Shown piece after piece: positions 8,903-17,649 of a stretch of 64,000 nucleotides of DNA. Source of the stretch: Chitinophaga pinensis (GTDB taxonomy: Bacteria > Bacteroidota > Bacteroidia > UKL13-3); the NCBI GenBank assembly GCA_945860865.1, contig CAMARW010000001.1, positions 200,154 to 264,153 of the forward strand, given 5' to 3'. A model generated the notes under the pieces. That model was not told where the DNA came from and made no database searches. It worked only from the letters and a program-made list of their open reading frames with translations. A program made the translations under genes and the position numbers. The first letter of the stretch is position 1, and the number at the start of each line of letters is the position of its first letter.

Positions 8903-9955
8903 TTAAGCAATTGTTATGCTACCATCTAAATAAACATCTTGGATAGCATTTAATAATGCTACACCTTCAGTTAATGGCTTTTGGAAAGCTTTACGACCAG
9001 ATATTAAACCTTGTCCGCCAGCACGCTTGTTGATTACAGCAGTAGTTACCGCTTCTGCTAAATCTGATGCACCTTTGCTTTCTCCACCTGAGTTAATTAA
9101 ACCCATTCTGCCCATGTAGCAATTGGCTACTTGGTAGCGAGTTAAATCAATAGGGTTGTTTGAAGATAATTCTGTATAAACTTTATTGTGTGTTTTGCCA
9201 AAGTTTAAGGCGGTATAACCACCATTTACGTTTGGTAGTTTTTGTTTAATAATATCAGCTTGTATGGTTACCCCTAAATGATTGGCTTGCCCAGTTAAAT
9301 CTGCAGCAGTATGGTAATCTACACCATCTTTTTTGAATGCATTATTGCGGGTATAGCACCACAAAATGGTACCCATACCTAATTCGTGTGCGCGTTCAAA
9401 GGCGGCAGCTACTTCTTGTATTTGGCGACCACTTTCGTCTGAACCAAAATAGATAGTTGCACCTACTGCGGTAGCACCCAAGTTCCAAGCTTCTTCTACT
9501 GAACCAAACATTATTTGGTCGAATTTATTTGGGTAACTTAAAAATTCATTGTGGTTTAATTTAACAATGAAAGGAATTTTGTGAGCGTATTTTCTTGAGC
9601 AAGCAGCCAAAACACCATAGGTTGAAGCAACGGCATTACAGCCTCCTTCAATGGCAAGTTTTACAATATTTTCTGGGTCAAAATAAGCAGGATTTGGAGC
9701 AAAAGAAGCGCCTGCACTGTGCTCAATTCCTTGATCTACCGGTAAAATAGATACATATCCAGTTCCAGCTAATCTACCTGTATTGTAAATAGAAGCTAAG
9801 CTTCTCAATACTTGCGGCGAGCGATTACTTTGCATAAAAACGCGGTCTAAAAAATCCCCACCAGGTAGGTGTAACTGACTTTTGTTAATGGTTTTACACT
9901 CGTGGTTTAGTAATGAATCGGCGTTATCGCCCAATAATTCGGCTATTTTTGTCAT
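8903..9955 (-). CDS. fbaB: Class I fructose-bisphosphate aldolase (FbaB/DhnA type)
   Basis: About 350 residues from [10 protein letters not shown]. It cleaves fructose 1,6-bisphosphate to two triose phosphates through a Schiff-base lysine, in glycolysis and gluconeogenesis. Recognisable segments are [45 protein letters not shown] and [11 protein letters not shown] longer reading starts at 9979, but a perfect TAAATTTG -7 box occupies 9977-9984 on this strand, so transcription should begin about 9973 and the ATG at 9953-9955 is the consistent start. The gene ends in a shared terminator. Confidence 0.93.
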   Translation of the reverse strand: MTKIAELLGDNADSLLNHECKTINKSQLHLPGGDFLDRVFMQSNRSPQVLRSLASIYNTGRLAGTGYVSILPVDQGIEHSAGASFAPNPAYFDPENIVKLAIEGGCNAVASTYGVLAACSRKYAHKIPFIVKLNHNEFLSYPNKFDQIMFGSVEEAWNLGATAVGATIYFGSDESGRQIQEVAAAFERAHELGMGTILWCYTRNNAFKKDGVDYHTAADLTGQANHLGVTIQADIIKQKLPNVNGGYTALNFGKTHNKVYTELSSNNPIDLTRYQVANCYMGRMGLINSGGESKGASDLAEAVTTAVINKRAGGQGLISGRKAFQKPLTEGVALLNAIQDVYLDGSITIA

Positions 9956-9976
9956 ATTTAAGGTATAATTGCGTTG

Positions 9977-9984
9977 CAAATTTA
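9977..9984 (-). promoter_or_regulatory. -7 box TAAATTTG of fbaB (decides the start)
   Basis: Perfect TAnnTTTG on the minus strand, 21 bases before the ATG at 9955. It overlaps the alternative upstream start at 9979, which argues against that start. No -33 TTTG at 19 bases. Confidence 0.5.
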
Positions 9985-10013
9985 CATTTTTTTATAAAAC
10001 AACCTGAATAAAA

Positions 10014-10439
10014 ATGAGCATAATGATTCAAAAAATTACAGATAATTCTGAATTACAGTTGGCATGGGCTATCCGCAGGGAGGTTTTTGTGGTAGAACAA
10101 AATTGTCCGGAAGAAATAGAATGGGAATTTGAAGAGGAGTCTACCCACTTTTTGGCCAAGTTGGCAGAAGAGCCTGTTGGCACTGCTAGGTATAGAGAAA
10201 CGGCTAATGGCTTTAAATTAGAGCGATTTGCGGTATTAGAAAAAGCCAGGCATAAAGGAGTAGCTTCGGCTTTGGTTCAAACCCTAGTGAACGAATTAAA
10301 AGATAAAAATAAGCTATTATACTTACATGCGCAATTAAGTGCCGCACCTTTATACGCCAAGTTTGGGTTCAAGCCAAAAGGAGAAAATTTTTGGGAGGCA
10401 GATATTGAGCATGTAAAAATGGAATGGTGGAAAGATTAA
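10014..10439 (+). CDS. GNAT family N-acetyltransferase
   Basis: 141 residues, a single GNAT fold. The acetyl-CoA binding region is FAVLEKARHKGVASALVQTLV (the R/Q-x-x-G-x-G/A loop appears as RHKGVA), after a beta-strand with GTARYRETANG. The C-terminal YAKFGFKPKGENFWE is typical of small-molecule acetyltransferases of the ElaA/YjcF kind. Substrate unknown. Two copies of the dispersed word GGTTCARRCC lie inside it, at 10274 and 10366, in two different reading frames. The stop shares TTAA with the convergent acyl-CoA synthetase gene. Confidence 0.85.
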   Translation: MSIMIQKITDNSELQLAWAIRREVFVVEQNCPEEIEWEFEEESTHFLAKLAEEPVGTARYRETANGFKLERFAVLEKARHKGVASALVQTLVNELKDKNKLLYLHAQLSAAPLYAKFGFKPKGENFWEADIEHVKMEWWKD

Positions 10440-12334
10440 TCCACCAGTACCACGTACATATTTTTTATTTCTTCTGCATATTTTTGCTCTACCAATTTGC
10501 GCTTAACCTTTTGTGTAGGCGTCATTTCTCCAACTTCTAGAGTAAATAACCTGCGTTTTACTACAAAGTGTTTCACGTGTTCAAACTTACCTAGCTCTTT
10601 TTCGTATTTGTGCAAATCTGTTGCAATCCATTTACTAATTTCTTCTTCTCTGATAAAGTCGTCGGCTTGCTCAAAATAGTCATCTTTAAAGCCAAAAACT
10701 TCTTTCATTTCTTCTCTCGAAGGCACAATTATGGCAGTTAAATATTCTTGTTTATCGCCAATTAAGAAGATTTGTTCAATTTTATTTGATTTTAAATAGG
10801 TATTTTCAATGGGGGTTGGGTATACATTTTTACCAAAAGAATTCACTAAAATATTTTTAATTCTATCGGTAATTTTTAAATATCCTTTATAGAATTTCCC
10901 AACATCTCCGGTATGCAACCAACCTTCACTATCTATGGCTTCTGCTGTAGCTTCTGGCAAGTTCCAATAGCCTTTCATTACATTTCTACCGCGCACTAAA
11001 ATTTCGCCTTCGCCACACTCAAAATTAGGCTCAAATGAGTCAAAGGTTTGTATGGTAATAATTTCTTTGGTATCTGGATTTTGAATCGCTACTTCATTTA
11101 ATCTGCCTACTCTTCCTACCGCACCAAAAACCTGGCGGTGTGGTTCGTTTGCCGTTACCAATGGAGAAGTTTCTGTTAAGCCATAACCCTCACAAACCAA
11201 TACGCCTAAATTGCCAAAGAATTCGCCTACATGTTGCGGCATGGCTCCACCTCCACTAATCATAATTTTCATATTGCCGCCTAGTTTTTCTTTAATTTTA
11301 GAAAAAACCAATTTTTCGGCAATGGCAAGTTTAATAGAGAGCAATGGTCCTGGTGTTTTATCTGCTTCTTTCAGCAATCTGCGCTGCTCTCCTGCTGCTA
11401 CCGCCCAATTAAAAATCTTTAAGCTTAAGCCACCTTTAGAAGTAACATTTTTTCTTACGCGCTCTTCAATTCTTTCTAACAAACGCGGCACGGTTAAAAT
11501 AGCGGTTGGTTTTACTTCTTGAATATTGCTAGTAAGCGCCTCTAAACTTTGCGCAAACGCAATTTGTGTGCCCACCACGGTACTTAGATAATAGGTTGCG
11601 GTGCGCTCGTAAACATGACACATGGGTAAAAAGGAAAGGAATACATAATCTTTGTTAACAATGTAAATGATCTCAAGCGCCATTTCCAAATCACTCAAAA
11701 AATTATCGTGGGTAAGCATGGCTCCTTTTGGCTTACCGGTAGTGCCAGAAGTATACAATAAACAAGATAAATCATCGCGGGTAACGCCCGCACAGCGCTC
11801 ATCAATGGCTGGCTGCGTAGTTTTATATTGGTCTGAACCAAAAGCAATCATTTCGGCATAAGTTAATACGCCTTCGTCTTTTTTATCTGTATCAAAGGCT
11901 ATGATTATCTTTTCTAGGTTCGGACAAGATGCTTTGATTTTGTTAATTTTTTTAAGTAAGAAAGGTGTACCTACTAAAATGGCTTTAGCTCCAGAATCAT
12001 TAATAATATAGGCAACTTCGCTTTCAGAAAGGGTAGGGTAAATGGATACATTAACCAAACCGAGCTGCATTAAACCTTGGTCAAAGCAAATATACTCTGG
12101 ACAATTTTCTATTATTAATGCTACCCTATCTTGTTTTTGGTAATTGTGATGATGAAAGAAAGCCGAGATAGCATTGGCCTCATCTATTACTTGTTGGTAG
12201 GTAATTTCTTGGTACTTGTCTTTCTTTTTCTCCATTAAATATACGCTATCTGGAGATTTTATAGTTTTAGCTACATTCTTTAAATAAGGATGTAAAGAAG
12301 GAAAGGAGTAATTTAAGTTGAATTTCTGGTCCAT
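10436..12334 (-). CDS. Long-chain fatty acid-CoA ligase (AMP-forming)
   Basis: 632 residues, the length of bacterial FAA1/FadD15-type enzymes. It activates fatty acids to acyl-CoA through an acyl-adenylate. Motifs: the P-loop YTSGTTGKPKGAML, the AMP-binding GYGLTETSPLV, GWLHTGDVG, and the C-terminal hinge with the catalytic lysine region NSFGKNVYPTPIENT. It probably acts at the inner membrane face. Monocistronic: the upstream def gene is 127 bases away. Although menaquinone genes are in the window, the size and the FAA1-like C-terminus argue against MenE. Confidence 0.93.
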   Translation of the reverse strand: MDQKFNLNYSFPSLHPYLKNVAKTIKSPDSVYLMEKKKDKYQEITYQQVIDEANAISAFFHHHNYQKQDRVALIIENCPEYICFDQGLMQLGLVNVSIYPTLSESEVAYIINDSGAKAILVGTPFLLKKINKIKASCPNLEKIIIAFDTDKKDEGVLTYAEMIAFGSDQYKTTQPAIDERCAGVTRDDLSCLLYTSGTTGKPKGAMLTHDNFLSDLEMALEIIYIVNKDYVFLSFLPMCHVYERTATYYLSTVVGTQIAFAQSLEALTSNIQEVKPTAILTVPRLLERIEERVRKNVTSKGGLSLKIFNWAVAAGEQRRLLKEADKTPGPLLSIKLAIAEKLVFSKIKEKLGGNMKIMISGGGAMPQHVGEFFGNLGVLVCEGYGLTETSPLVTANEPHRQVFGAVGRVGRLNEVAIQNPDTKEIITIQTFDSFEPNFECGEGEILVRGRNVMKGYWNLPEATAEAIDSEGWLHTGDVGKFYKGYLKITDRIKNILVNSFGKNVYPTPIENTYLKSNKIEQIFLIGDKQEYLTAIIVPSREEMKEVFGFKDDYFEQADDFIREEEISKWIATDLHKYEKELGKFEHVKHFVVKRRLFTLEVGEMTPTQKVKRKLVEQKYAEEIKNMYVVLVD

Positions 12335-12461
12335 TTATAAATGATTAACTCGTGCGAATAAAGTTAAAACACACTTAGCCTTCAAATGATTTTAAAGAAT
12401 TTTTAAAAAACTATTTGCATTTTTTGCAAATAACCATCAATATACTACAAAAACAGGAAAA

Positions 12462-13016
12462 TTAGCGGGCATTAGGGATGCGCATTTTGTAATCTACGTT
12501 GGCGCCACCTTTAGAAATATTGATGAGCTTATTTTTTATCAACCTGCGTTTTAGCTCCGAAATATAATCTACAAACAATTTTCCTCTGCAATGGTCATAT
12601 TCGTGCTGAATAACACGGGCGGCAATGCCGGTAAAAGTTTCTTCGTGCCAAACAAAATTTTCGTCTTGGTATTTTAGCTTTAGTTCTGCGTGTCGGCTTA
12701 CCTTTTCTCTGATATGTGGAATGCTCAAACAGCCTTCTTCATATTCCCATTTATCGCCCCATTCTTCTGTAATTTCTGAGTTGATGAATACTTTTTTTAC
12801 TTCTGGGTAATTTTCATCTTCAAAAGCGGAGGTGTCTACCAAAAAAAGATTGATAGCCTTCCCAACTTGCGGCGCTGCTAGGCCAACTCCATGGGCATTG
12901 TACATGGTTTCCCACATGTTTGCAATAAGTTTATCTAAATCTTTATAGTCCTTATCTATGTTCGAACCAACTTTTCTTAAAACTGGGTCGCCGTATGCTA
13001 CAATTGGAAGTATCAT
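12462..13016 (-). CDS. def: Peptide deformylase
   Basis: 184 residues. It removes the formyl group from nascent N-formyl-methionine peptides, using a metal held by one Cys and two His. All three motifs are present: GVGLAAPQVG, EEGCLSIP with the metal cysteine, and QHEYDHCRGKLF for HExxH. The sixteen-base gap to ruvX upstream and the common strand suggest a ruvX-def operon. No fmt in the window. Confidence 0.96.
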   Translation of the reverse strand: MILPIVAYGDPVLRKVGSNIDKDYKDLDKLIANMWETMYNAHGVGLAAPQVGKAINLFLVDTSAFEDENYPEVKKVFINSEITEEWGDKWEYEEGCLSIPHIREKVSRHAELKLKYQDENFVWHEETFTGIAARVIQHEYDHCRGKLFVDYISELKRRLIKNKLINISKGGANVDYKMRIPNAR

Positions 13017-13032
13017 TTTTGTATGCTGCTTG

Positions 13033-13446
13033 TTAAAATTTGTTTTCTAAATACGTTTGCAAAATAAGCACGGCGCTTATTTGGTCTACATTTCCTTTCT
13101 TTTGTCTATCCATTTTTTTGAGGCCCATTTCGAGCATGGCTGCTTGTGCCATTCTAGAGGTGAGGCGCTCATCAATTCTCTTGATAGGCAGCGTTGGGAA
13201 ATTTTTGGCCAGCAAAGATATAAATTTTTCTACATGAACCGCCGATTCAGAATCGGAACCATCCATTTGCAATGGTTTGCCTACTACTACACAGTCTACA
13301 GTTTCTTTGCCGAAGTACTCTTTTAAAAAGGGCAACATATCGTGGGTTCGCTGCGTAGCCATGCCACTGGCAATTATCTGCAAAGGGTCGGTAACCGCCA
13401 ATCCACAGCGCTTTGTTCCAAAATCTATTGCCAATATTCTTCCCAT
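13033..13446 (-). CDS. ruvX: Putative pre-16S rRNA nuclease RuvX (YqgF)
   Basis: About 137 residues from the ATG at 13444-13446 (MGRILAIDFGTKRCGLAVTD). RNase H-like fold; YqgF proteins are implicated in 16S rRNA 5-prime end maturation. Catalytic acidic residues are in AIDFGTK, VGKPLQMDGSDS and RIDERLTSRMA. A TTG twelve bases upstream gives a slightly longer reading but the family begins with the strand RILAIDFG, so I prefer the ATG. It precedes def. Confidence 0.93.
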   Translation of the reverse strand: MGRILAIDFGTKRCGLAVTDPLQIIASGMATQRTHDMLPFLKEYFGKETVDCVVVGKPLQMDGSDSESAVHVEKFISLLAKNFPTLPIKRIDERLTSRMAQAAMLEMGLKKMDRQKKGNVDQISAVLILQTYLENKF

Positions 13447-13472
13447 AATTTTGCGCAAAGAAAGTGAATATT

Positions 13473-13543
13473 ACTACAAAGTAACTAAGGAACAAAGAAG
13501 AAATGTCGAACATCGAATGCTGAATGTCGAATTTCGAAGGAAC
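13473..13543 (-). repeat. Intergenic dispersed repeat, copy 1
   Basis: About 70 bases between ruvX and the sensor kinase. Read on the minus strand it aligns over its full length, roughly three bases in four, with 22119-22190 on the plus strand. Shared blocks are TTCGAAATT, ATTCAGC, TTCGACATTTCTTCTT and ACTTTGT. Between it and the kinase stop, an 11-base direct repeat ATACATCACGC occurs at 13548 and 13568. Confidence 0.55.
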
Positions 13544-13572
13544 AATTATACATCACGCAAAACATCCATACA

Positions 13573-14733
13573 TCACGCTGCATTTAACACCAATCTAAAC
13601 GTGGTGCCTTTGCCGAGTTCTGAATGGCGAACATATATTTGGCCTTTGTGGTATTCTGTTATAATGCGTTTTACCAAGGATAGGCCGAGGCCCCAGCCGC
13701 GTTTTTTGGTGGTATAGCCGGGTTTAAAAACGGTTTTAAATTTGCCCTTCGGAATGCCTTTTCCGGTATCGGTAATGTCTATATAAACATGCTTGGCATC
13801 GTGGTTTATAAGCAAGGTAAGCGAGCCTTCTCCTTCCATGGCATCAATGGCATTTTTGCAGAGGTTTTCAATTACCCAATCAAATAAGGGAACATTGATA
13901 TTGGCCCAATTGCCGGGTTTACCTACTTCTACCTTTATACTAACCTTGCTCGAAACCCTATTGCGCAAATAGCCTACCGCTTTTTCTACCACCAAATCCA
14001 AGTTCTCAGATTTTAATATTGGTTCAGACCCAATTTTTGAAAAGCGCTCTGTGATAAGTTCTAGCCTTTTAATATCGTAATCTACTTCTTTTAAAATTTC
14101 TTCTTGTTGGTCTTTTTCGCTTTCTTTAAGCATATTGTGCCATTCTCTTAAACTAGAAATGGGCGTACCTAATTGATGGGCAGTTTCTTTGCTCATGCCC
14201 ACCCAAACTTGATTTTGCTCTGCCCGTCTACTGCTGCTTAAGGCAAAATAACTCATAATGGCAAAAAAGGCAATGAGTCCGAGTTGAATTAAAGGATACG
14301 TTTTAAGGGCGGTTAATAAATAAGAATTTTTGTAATACAAGAAATTATAATGGTTGTTTTCTATGTCGTATTCAATTTTAATGGGCTCATGCTCGGCCAT
14401 CATTAGGGCTAATTCTTGACTCAAATAACTGCTATCATTTTCTCTTTTGGGGTCGAGGTTACGGTGCGAAATTATTTGTAATTGGTCGTCTACCAAAATA
14501 GTAGGAATGGTTTCATTATCTTTAATAATATCAAGCAAGAAGTTAATGTCGGTTTCGCCGGTGGTAGCGCCCAATTGGCGCGTTGCATAGGCCCATAATT
14601 TTATTTTTTTATCTTCTTGTACGGCCAATTCTTTCACCAATGCTTGCGTGTACCAAAGCGAGAAACCTCCAATAAAAATGGCTGCAATAAAAATGGCTAT
14701 TTTCCACCAACGTTTTTTTTCGTATGCTTTCAT
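13573..14733 (-). CDS. Membrane sensor histidine kinase
   Basis: 386 residues. Two membrane helices (about 11-30 and 146-166) bracket a roughly 115-residue periplasmic domain, and no HAMP domain is evident. The phospho-acceptor is H186 in MSKETAHQLGTPISSL, the HWE-free Bacteroidota variant. The ATPase domain has NLCKNAIDAM (N box), DITDTGKGIP (G1) and RGWGLGLSLVKRI (G2). No response regulator gene is adjacent, so it is an orphan here; signal unknown. The ATG at 14731-14733 follows a good promoter on this strand. A GGTTCAGACC word (14021) lies in its coding region in antisense. Confidence 0.9.
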   Translation of the reverse strand: MKAYEKKRWWKIAIFIAAIFIGGFSLWYTQALVKELAVQEDKKIKLWAYATRQLGATTGETDINFLLDIIKDNETIPTILVDDQLQIISHRNLDPKRENDSSYLSQELALMMAEHEPIKIEYDIENNHYNFLYYKNSYLLTALKTYPLIQLGLIAFFAIMSYFALSSSRRAEQNQVWVGMSKETAHQLGTPISSLREWHNMLKESEKDQQEEILKEVDYDIKRLELITERFSKIGSEPILKSENLDLVVEKAVGYLRNRVSSKVSIKVEVGKPGNWANINVPLFDWVIENLCKNAIDAMEGEGSLTLLINHDAKHVYIDITDTGKGIPKGKFKTVFKPGYTTKKRGWGLGLSLVKRIITEYHKGQIYVRHSELGKGTTFRLVLNAA

Positions 14734-14743
14734 GCGTGTTTGT

Positions 14744-14773
14744 CAAATATAAGAATTGCTATGAATTCCCAAA
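14744..14773 (-). promoter_or_regulatory. Promoter of the sensor kinase, TTTG-N18-TATATTTG
   Basis: On the minus strand TTTG (14770-14773) and a perfect TAnnTTTG box (14744-14751) are separated by 18 bases. The box ends eleven bases before the ATG. Confidence 0.6.
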
Positions 14774-14806
14774 CAAAATCTAATATTTGCGAATCAGATT
14801 TTAGTT

Positions 14807-15562
14807 ATGAAAATTACAACGCAGTGGCAGCAAAAAAATTGGGAGGTAGATTTAGGTTCGCCCATAGATTTATCTTTAGCGCTCGAAAACGGGAGCAATA
14901 ATCCCAATGCATTTCATATTCCACTTCCTCGTTTTGAACCTATTACGGTTGGCGATTTTGTGGGTTCTGTGGCTAAGGGAAGCGGCGCCAATTGTGAAAA
15001 TTTATTTATTAACGCACACGGAAACGGCACGCATACAGAGTGTATAGGTCATATCACAAGCGAGCGAATAAGCATTCATCAATGTTTAACTCGGTTTCAT
15101 TTTATGGCGCAACTAATGAGCGTTAATTTGGTTCAAACAGAAACGGGTGATTTTATAGTGCCATTACCTCAAGAAAACCAATGGCTGAACCCAAACGTAC
15201 AGGCACTTATAATTAGAACCTTGCCCAATGGTTTAGATAAGAAAACCCAGCAATACTCTGGCAATAACCCCGCGTATTTATCGCCCGAATTATGCCGCTA
15301 TTTAGCAGAAAATGGCATAGAACACCTATTGGTAGATTTGCCATCGGTTGACCGTGAAGAGGATGGAGGAGCCATGTTGGCCCACAAAGCTTTTTGGAAT
15401 TACCCAGCTAAACCTAGAAATAATGCTACAATTAGCGAAATGATTTTTGTGCCCAATGAGGTACCCGATGGAATTTATTTTTTAAACATCCAAATTGCTA
15501 GTTTGGGTTCAGATGCAAGTCCCTCTAAACCCGTAATTTACGCCATAAACTCTTTGGTCTGA
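14807..15562 (+). CDS. Cyclase/kynurenine formamidase-like hydrolase
   Basis: 251 residues of the metal-dependent cyclase family (PF04199). The signature HxGTHxD/E is seen as HGNGTHTE near residue 72, and the opening VDLGSPIDLSLALENG is the usual first strand. Members hydrolyse N-formylkynurenine or related amides and lactones; a kynurenine 3-monooxygenase gene at the right edge makes a tryptophan route conceivable, but the two are 47 kb apart. The TGA stop is embedded in a GGTCTGAACC word (15556-15565). Divergent from the sensor kinase with about 70 bases between starts. Confidence 0.78.
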   Translation: MKITTQWQQKNWEVDLGSPIDLSLALENGSNNPNAFHIPLPRFEPITVGDFVGSVAKGSGANCENLFINAHGNGTHTECIGHITSERISIHQCLTRFHFMAQLMSVNLVQTETGDFIVPLPQENQWLNPNVQALIIRTLPNGLDKKTQQYSGNNPAYLSPELCRYLAENGIEHLLVDLPSVDREEDGGAMLAHKAFWNYPAKPRNNATISEMIFVPNEVPDGIYFLNIQIASLGSDASPSKPVIYAINSLV

Positions 15563-15603
15563 ACCAAAACTTAAAGTAAATAAAAATATAATGTAGGCCA
15601 ATA

Positions 15604-15634
15604 TTTGCTTGGGTGCTTCAAATTCCTATTTTTG
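15604..15634 (+). promoter_or_regulatory. Consensus promoter TTTG-N19-TATTTTTG
   Basis: Exact match to the Bacteroidota vegetative promoter: TTTG at 15604-15607, nineteen bases, TATTTTTG at 15627-15634. The PpiC-type gene starts 24 bases downstream. Confidence 0.8.
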
Positions 15635-15657
15635 CATTTCTTAATTAAAGTATCAAT

Positions 15658-17649
15658 ATGAAGAAGACCGCGTTATTGCTTGGTTTTTTAGGTTTTTTAG
15701 GCACATTGCAATTGAGTGCTCAAAAAAGTTCTAAAAATGCGCCAGCCAAAAAAACAATAGCACCAGAAGTAATCCAAACTAATCCAATTATTTTTAGTAT
15801 TGGGAGCGATGTTGTTCGGGAAGACGAGTTTTTACGTCAGCTAAATAAGAATAGGAAAGACAAAACAAAACCTACCGAAACAGAAATTAGAGAATACTTA
15901 GATCTTTATGTTAATTTTAAACTAAAGGTTAAAGAAGCGGTATCTATGAGTTTAGATACTAACCCAACTTTTAGGTCTGAATTAGCAGGGTATCGCAAGC
16001 AATTAGCGGCTCCTTATTTAAACGATAAAAAAGTTACTGAAGGTTTAATGCAAGAAGCTTTTGAGCGCATGAAAATGGAAGTAAACGCTAGCCATATTCT
16101 AATCAATGTTTCTGCCAATGCTTCGCCAAAAGATACATTAGCGGCTTACAATAAAATAGTAGATATACGTAGAAGAGCGTTAAAAGGCGAATCGTTTGAT
16201 AGTTTAGCTGCCAAGTTTTCTGAAGACCCATCGGCCGTTAAAAACTTTGGTAAATTAGGTTGGTTCACTGTTTTTCAAATGGTATATCCTTTCGAAAACG
16301 TTGCCTATACTTTAAATAAGGGAGAAACGAGTGCGCCTTTCCGCACACAGTTTGGCTACCACATTATGCAAGTTAACAATAAGCGCCCAGCTAGGGGTGA
16401 GGTTAAAGTGCAACATATAATGGTAAGAACTGGTTATGGTGCAACAGATGAAACAAATAAAAATGCCAAGGAAAGAATTGAAGCAGCTTACCAAGAACTA
16501 ACAGCAGGCGCAAGTTTTGATTCTATTGTTGAAAAATATTCGCAAGACGACGGCAGCAAAGGAACTAATGGTTTAATGAATTGGATGGCCAGCTTGAGTG
16601 GTTACCCCGATGATTTTAAAGACATTTGTTTTGGGTTAAAACCAGGTCAAACCTCTAAACCTTTTGCCACAGATTACGGCTACCATATTGTTAAATACAA
16701 CGATTTTCGTCCGCTAGGAGATTACAAAGAATTGCAAGACATTATCAAAAATAAAGTTACTAGAGATAGTCGCTCAGAGGGTTCTAAAACAGCTGTAATT
16801 GTAAGGGTAAAAAAGGAAAACAATTACAAAGAAAATGTAACTAACCTAAACGAGTTTACCAATAAATTAGATACTAGTTTTGTGAGTGGTAACTGGAAAT
16901 ATACTCCGCAAGTTACTCCCAAGGTTTTATTTACAGTGGGCAACCAAACCCATACTACCAATGATTTTGGCAAATACCTAGAAGCTAACCAAGAACCAGT
17001 TGAAAAAGGTAATCCAAGCATGCTTGCCAAAAATTTGTTTACCATTTGGGCCAACGAAAAATGTATTGCCTACGAAGAAAGTATCTTAGAAACCAAATAT
17101 GCCGATTTTAAGAACATTATGAGTGAGTACCATGATGGTATTTTATTATTTGATTTAACCGACCGTAAGGTTTGGGGCAAAGCAAGCACAGATACTGTTG
17201 GATTAGAAAATTTTTATAGTGTTACCAAAGGCAAATACATGTGGAAAGAGCGTGTAAATTACCAATTATACTCTTGTTTAGATGCCAAAACCAAAGCGGC
17301 TGCCATCAAAATGTTTAAGGCAGGAAAGCCTGATGCAGAAATCTTTAAAAAGATAAATAAAAAGCTTAAAAATGCATTGATTGCTAAAGATCAAAAAGCA
17401 GAAAAAACAGATGCTACCGCTGCTAAGTTATGGGATAAAAAAGGGGTAGTAGATATTACAGATTTAGATGTTAATCGTTTCTATTATGTTCTTGGAATTA
17501 TTCCAGCTGAACCAAAAACTTTGAAAGAAGCCAGGGGATTAGTAACAAGCGATTACCAAGAATTTTTAATGGCAGAGTGGGTAAAAGAATTGAGAACAAA
17601 ATACCCATTAACTGTTAACGAACCAGCCTTGATAAACTTAACTAGATAA
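15658..17649 (+). CDS. Periplasmic PpiC-type peptidyl-prolyl isomerase/foldase
   Basis: 663 residues with a signal peptide (LLGFLGFLGTLQLSAQ). Two parvulin-type rotamase domains are visible, at about residues 140-240 (ASHILINVS ... FGYHIMQV) and 250-355 (VQHIMVRTG ... YGYHIVKYND). The N-terminal helical part (residues 40-135) and the long C-terminal part resemble SurA/PrsA-like chaperones that help outer membrane proteins fold. It has its own consensus promoter. The last twelve bases overlap the convergent desulfhydrase-like gene. Confidence 0.9.
   Translation: MKKTALLLGFLGFLGTLQLSAQKSSKNAPAKKTIAPEVIQTNPIIFSIGSDVVREDEFLRQLNKNRKDKTKPTETEIREYLDLYVNFKLKVKEAVSMSLDTNPTFRSELAGYRKQLAAPYLNDKKVTEGLMQEAFERMKMEVNASHILINVSANASPKDTLAAYNKIVDIRRRALKGESFDSLAAKFSEDPSAVKNFGKLGWFTVFQMVYPFENVAYTLNKGETSAPFRTQFGYHIMQVNNKRPARGEVKVQHIMVRTGYGATDETNKNAKERIEAAYQELTAGASFDSIVEKYSQDDGSKGTNGLMNWMASLSGYPDDFKDICFGLKPGQTSKPFATDYGYHIVKYNDFRPLGDYKELQDIIKNKVTRDSRSEGSKTAVIVRVKKENNYKENVTNLNEFTNKLDTSFVSGNWKYTPQVTPKVLFTVGNQTHTTNDFGKYLEANQEPVEKGNPSMLAKNLFTIWANEKCIAYEESILETKYADFKNIMSEYHDGILLFDLTDRKVWGKASTDTVGLENFYSVTKGKYMWKERVNYQLYSCLDAKTKAAAIKMFKAGKPDAEIFKKINKKLKNALIAKDQKAEKTDATAAKLWDKKGVVDITDLDVNRFYYVLGIIPAEPKTLKEARGLVTSDYQEFLMAEWVKELRTKYPLTVNEPALINLTR

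Noticed and set aside
10436-12334. MenE (o-succinylbenzoate-CoA ligase)
   Set aside because: Length and the FAA1-type C-terminal region fit a long-chain acyl-CoA synthetase; MenE is usually shorter.
13247-13513. ORF antisense to and overlapping ruvX
   Set aside because: Shadow frame of ruvX and the repeat; no family resemblance.
11830-15565. GGTCTGAACC as a Neisseria-type uptake sequence
   Set aside because: It shares GTCTGAA with the neisserial DUS (GCCGTCTGAA), but most copies here have other middle bases and the phylum is unrelated; the similarity is probably chance.
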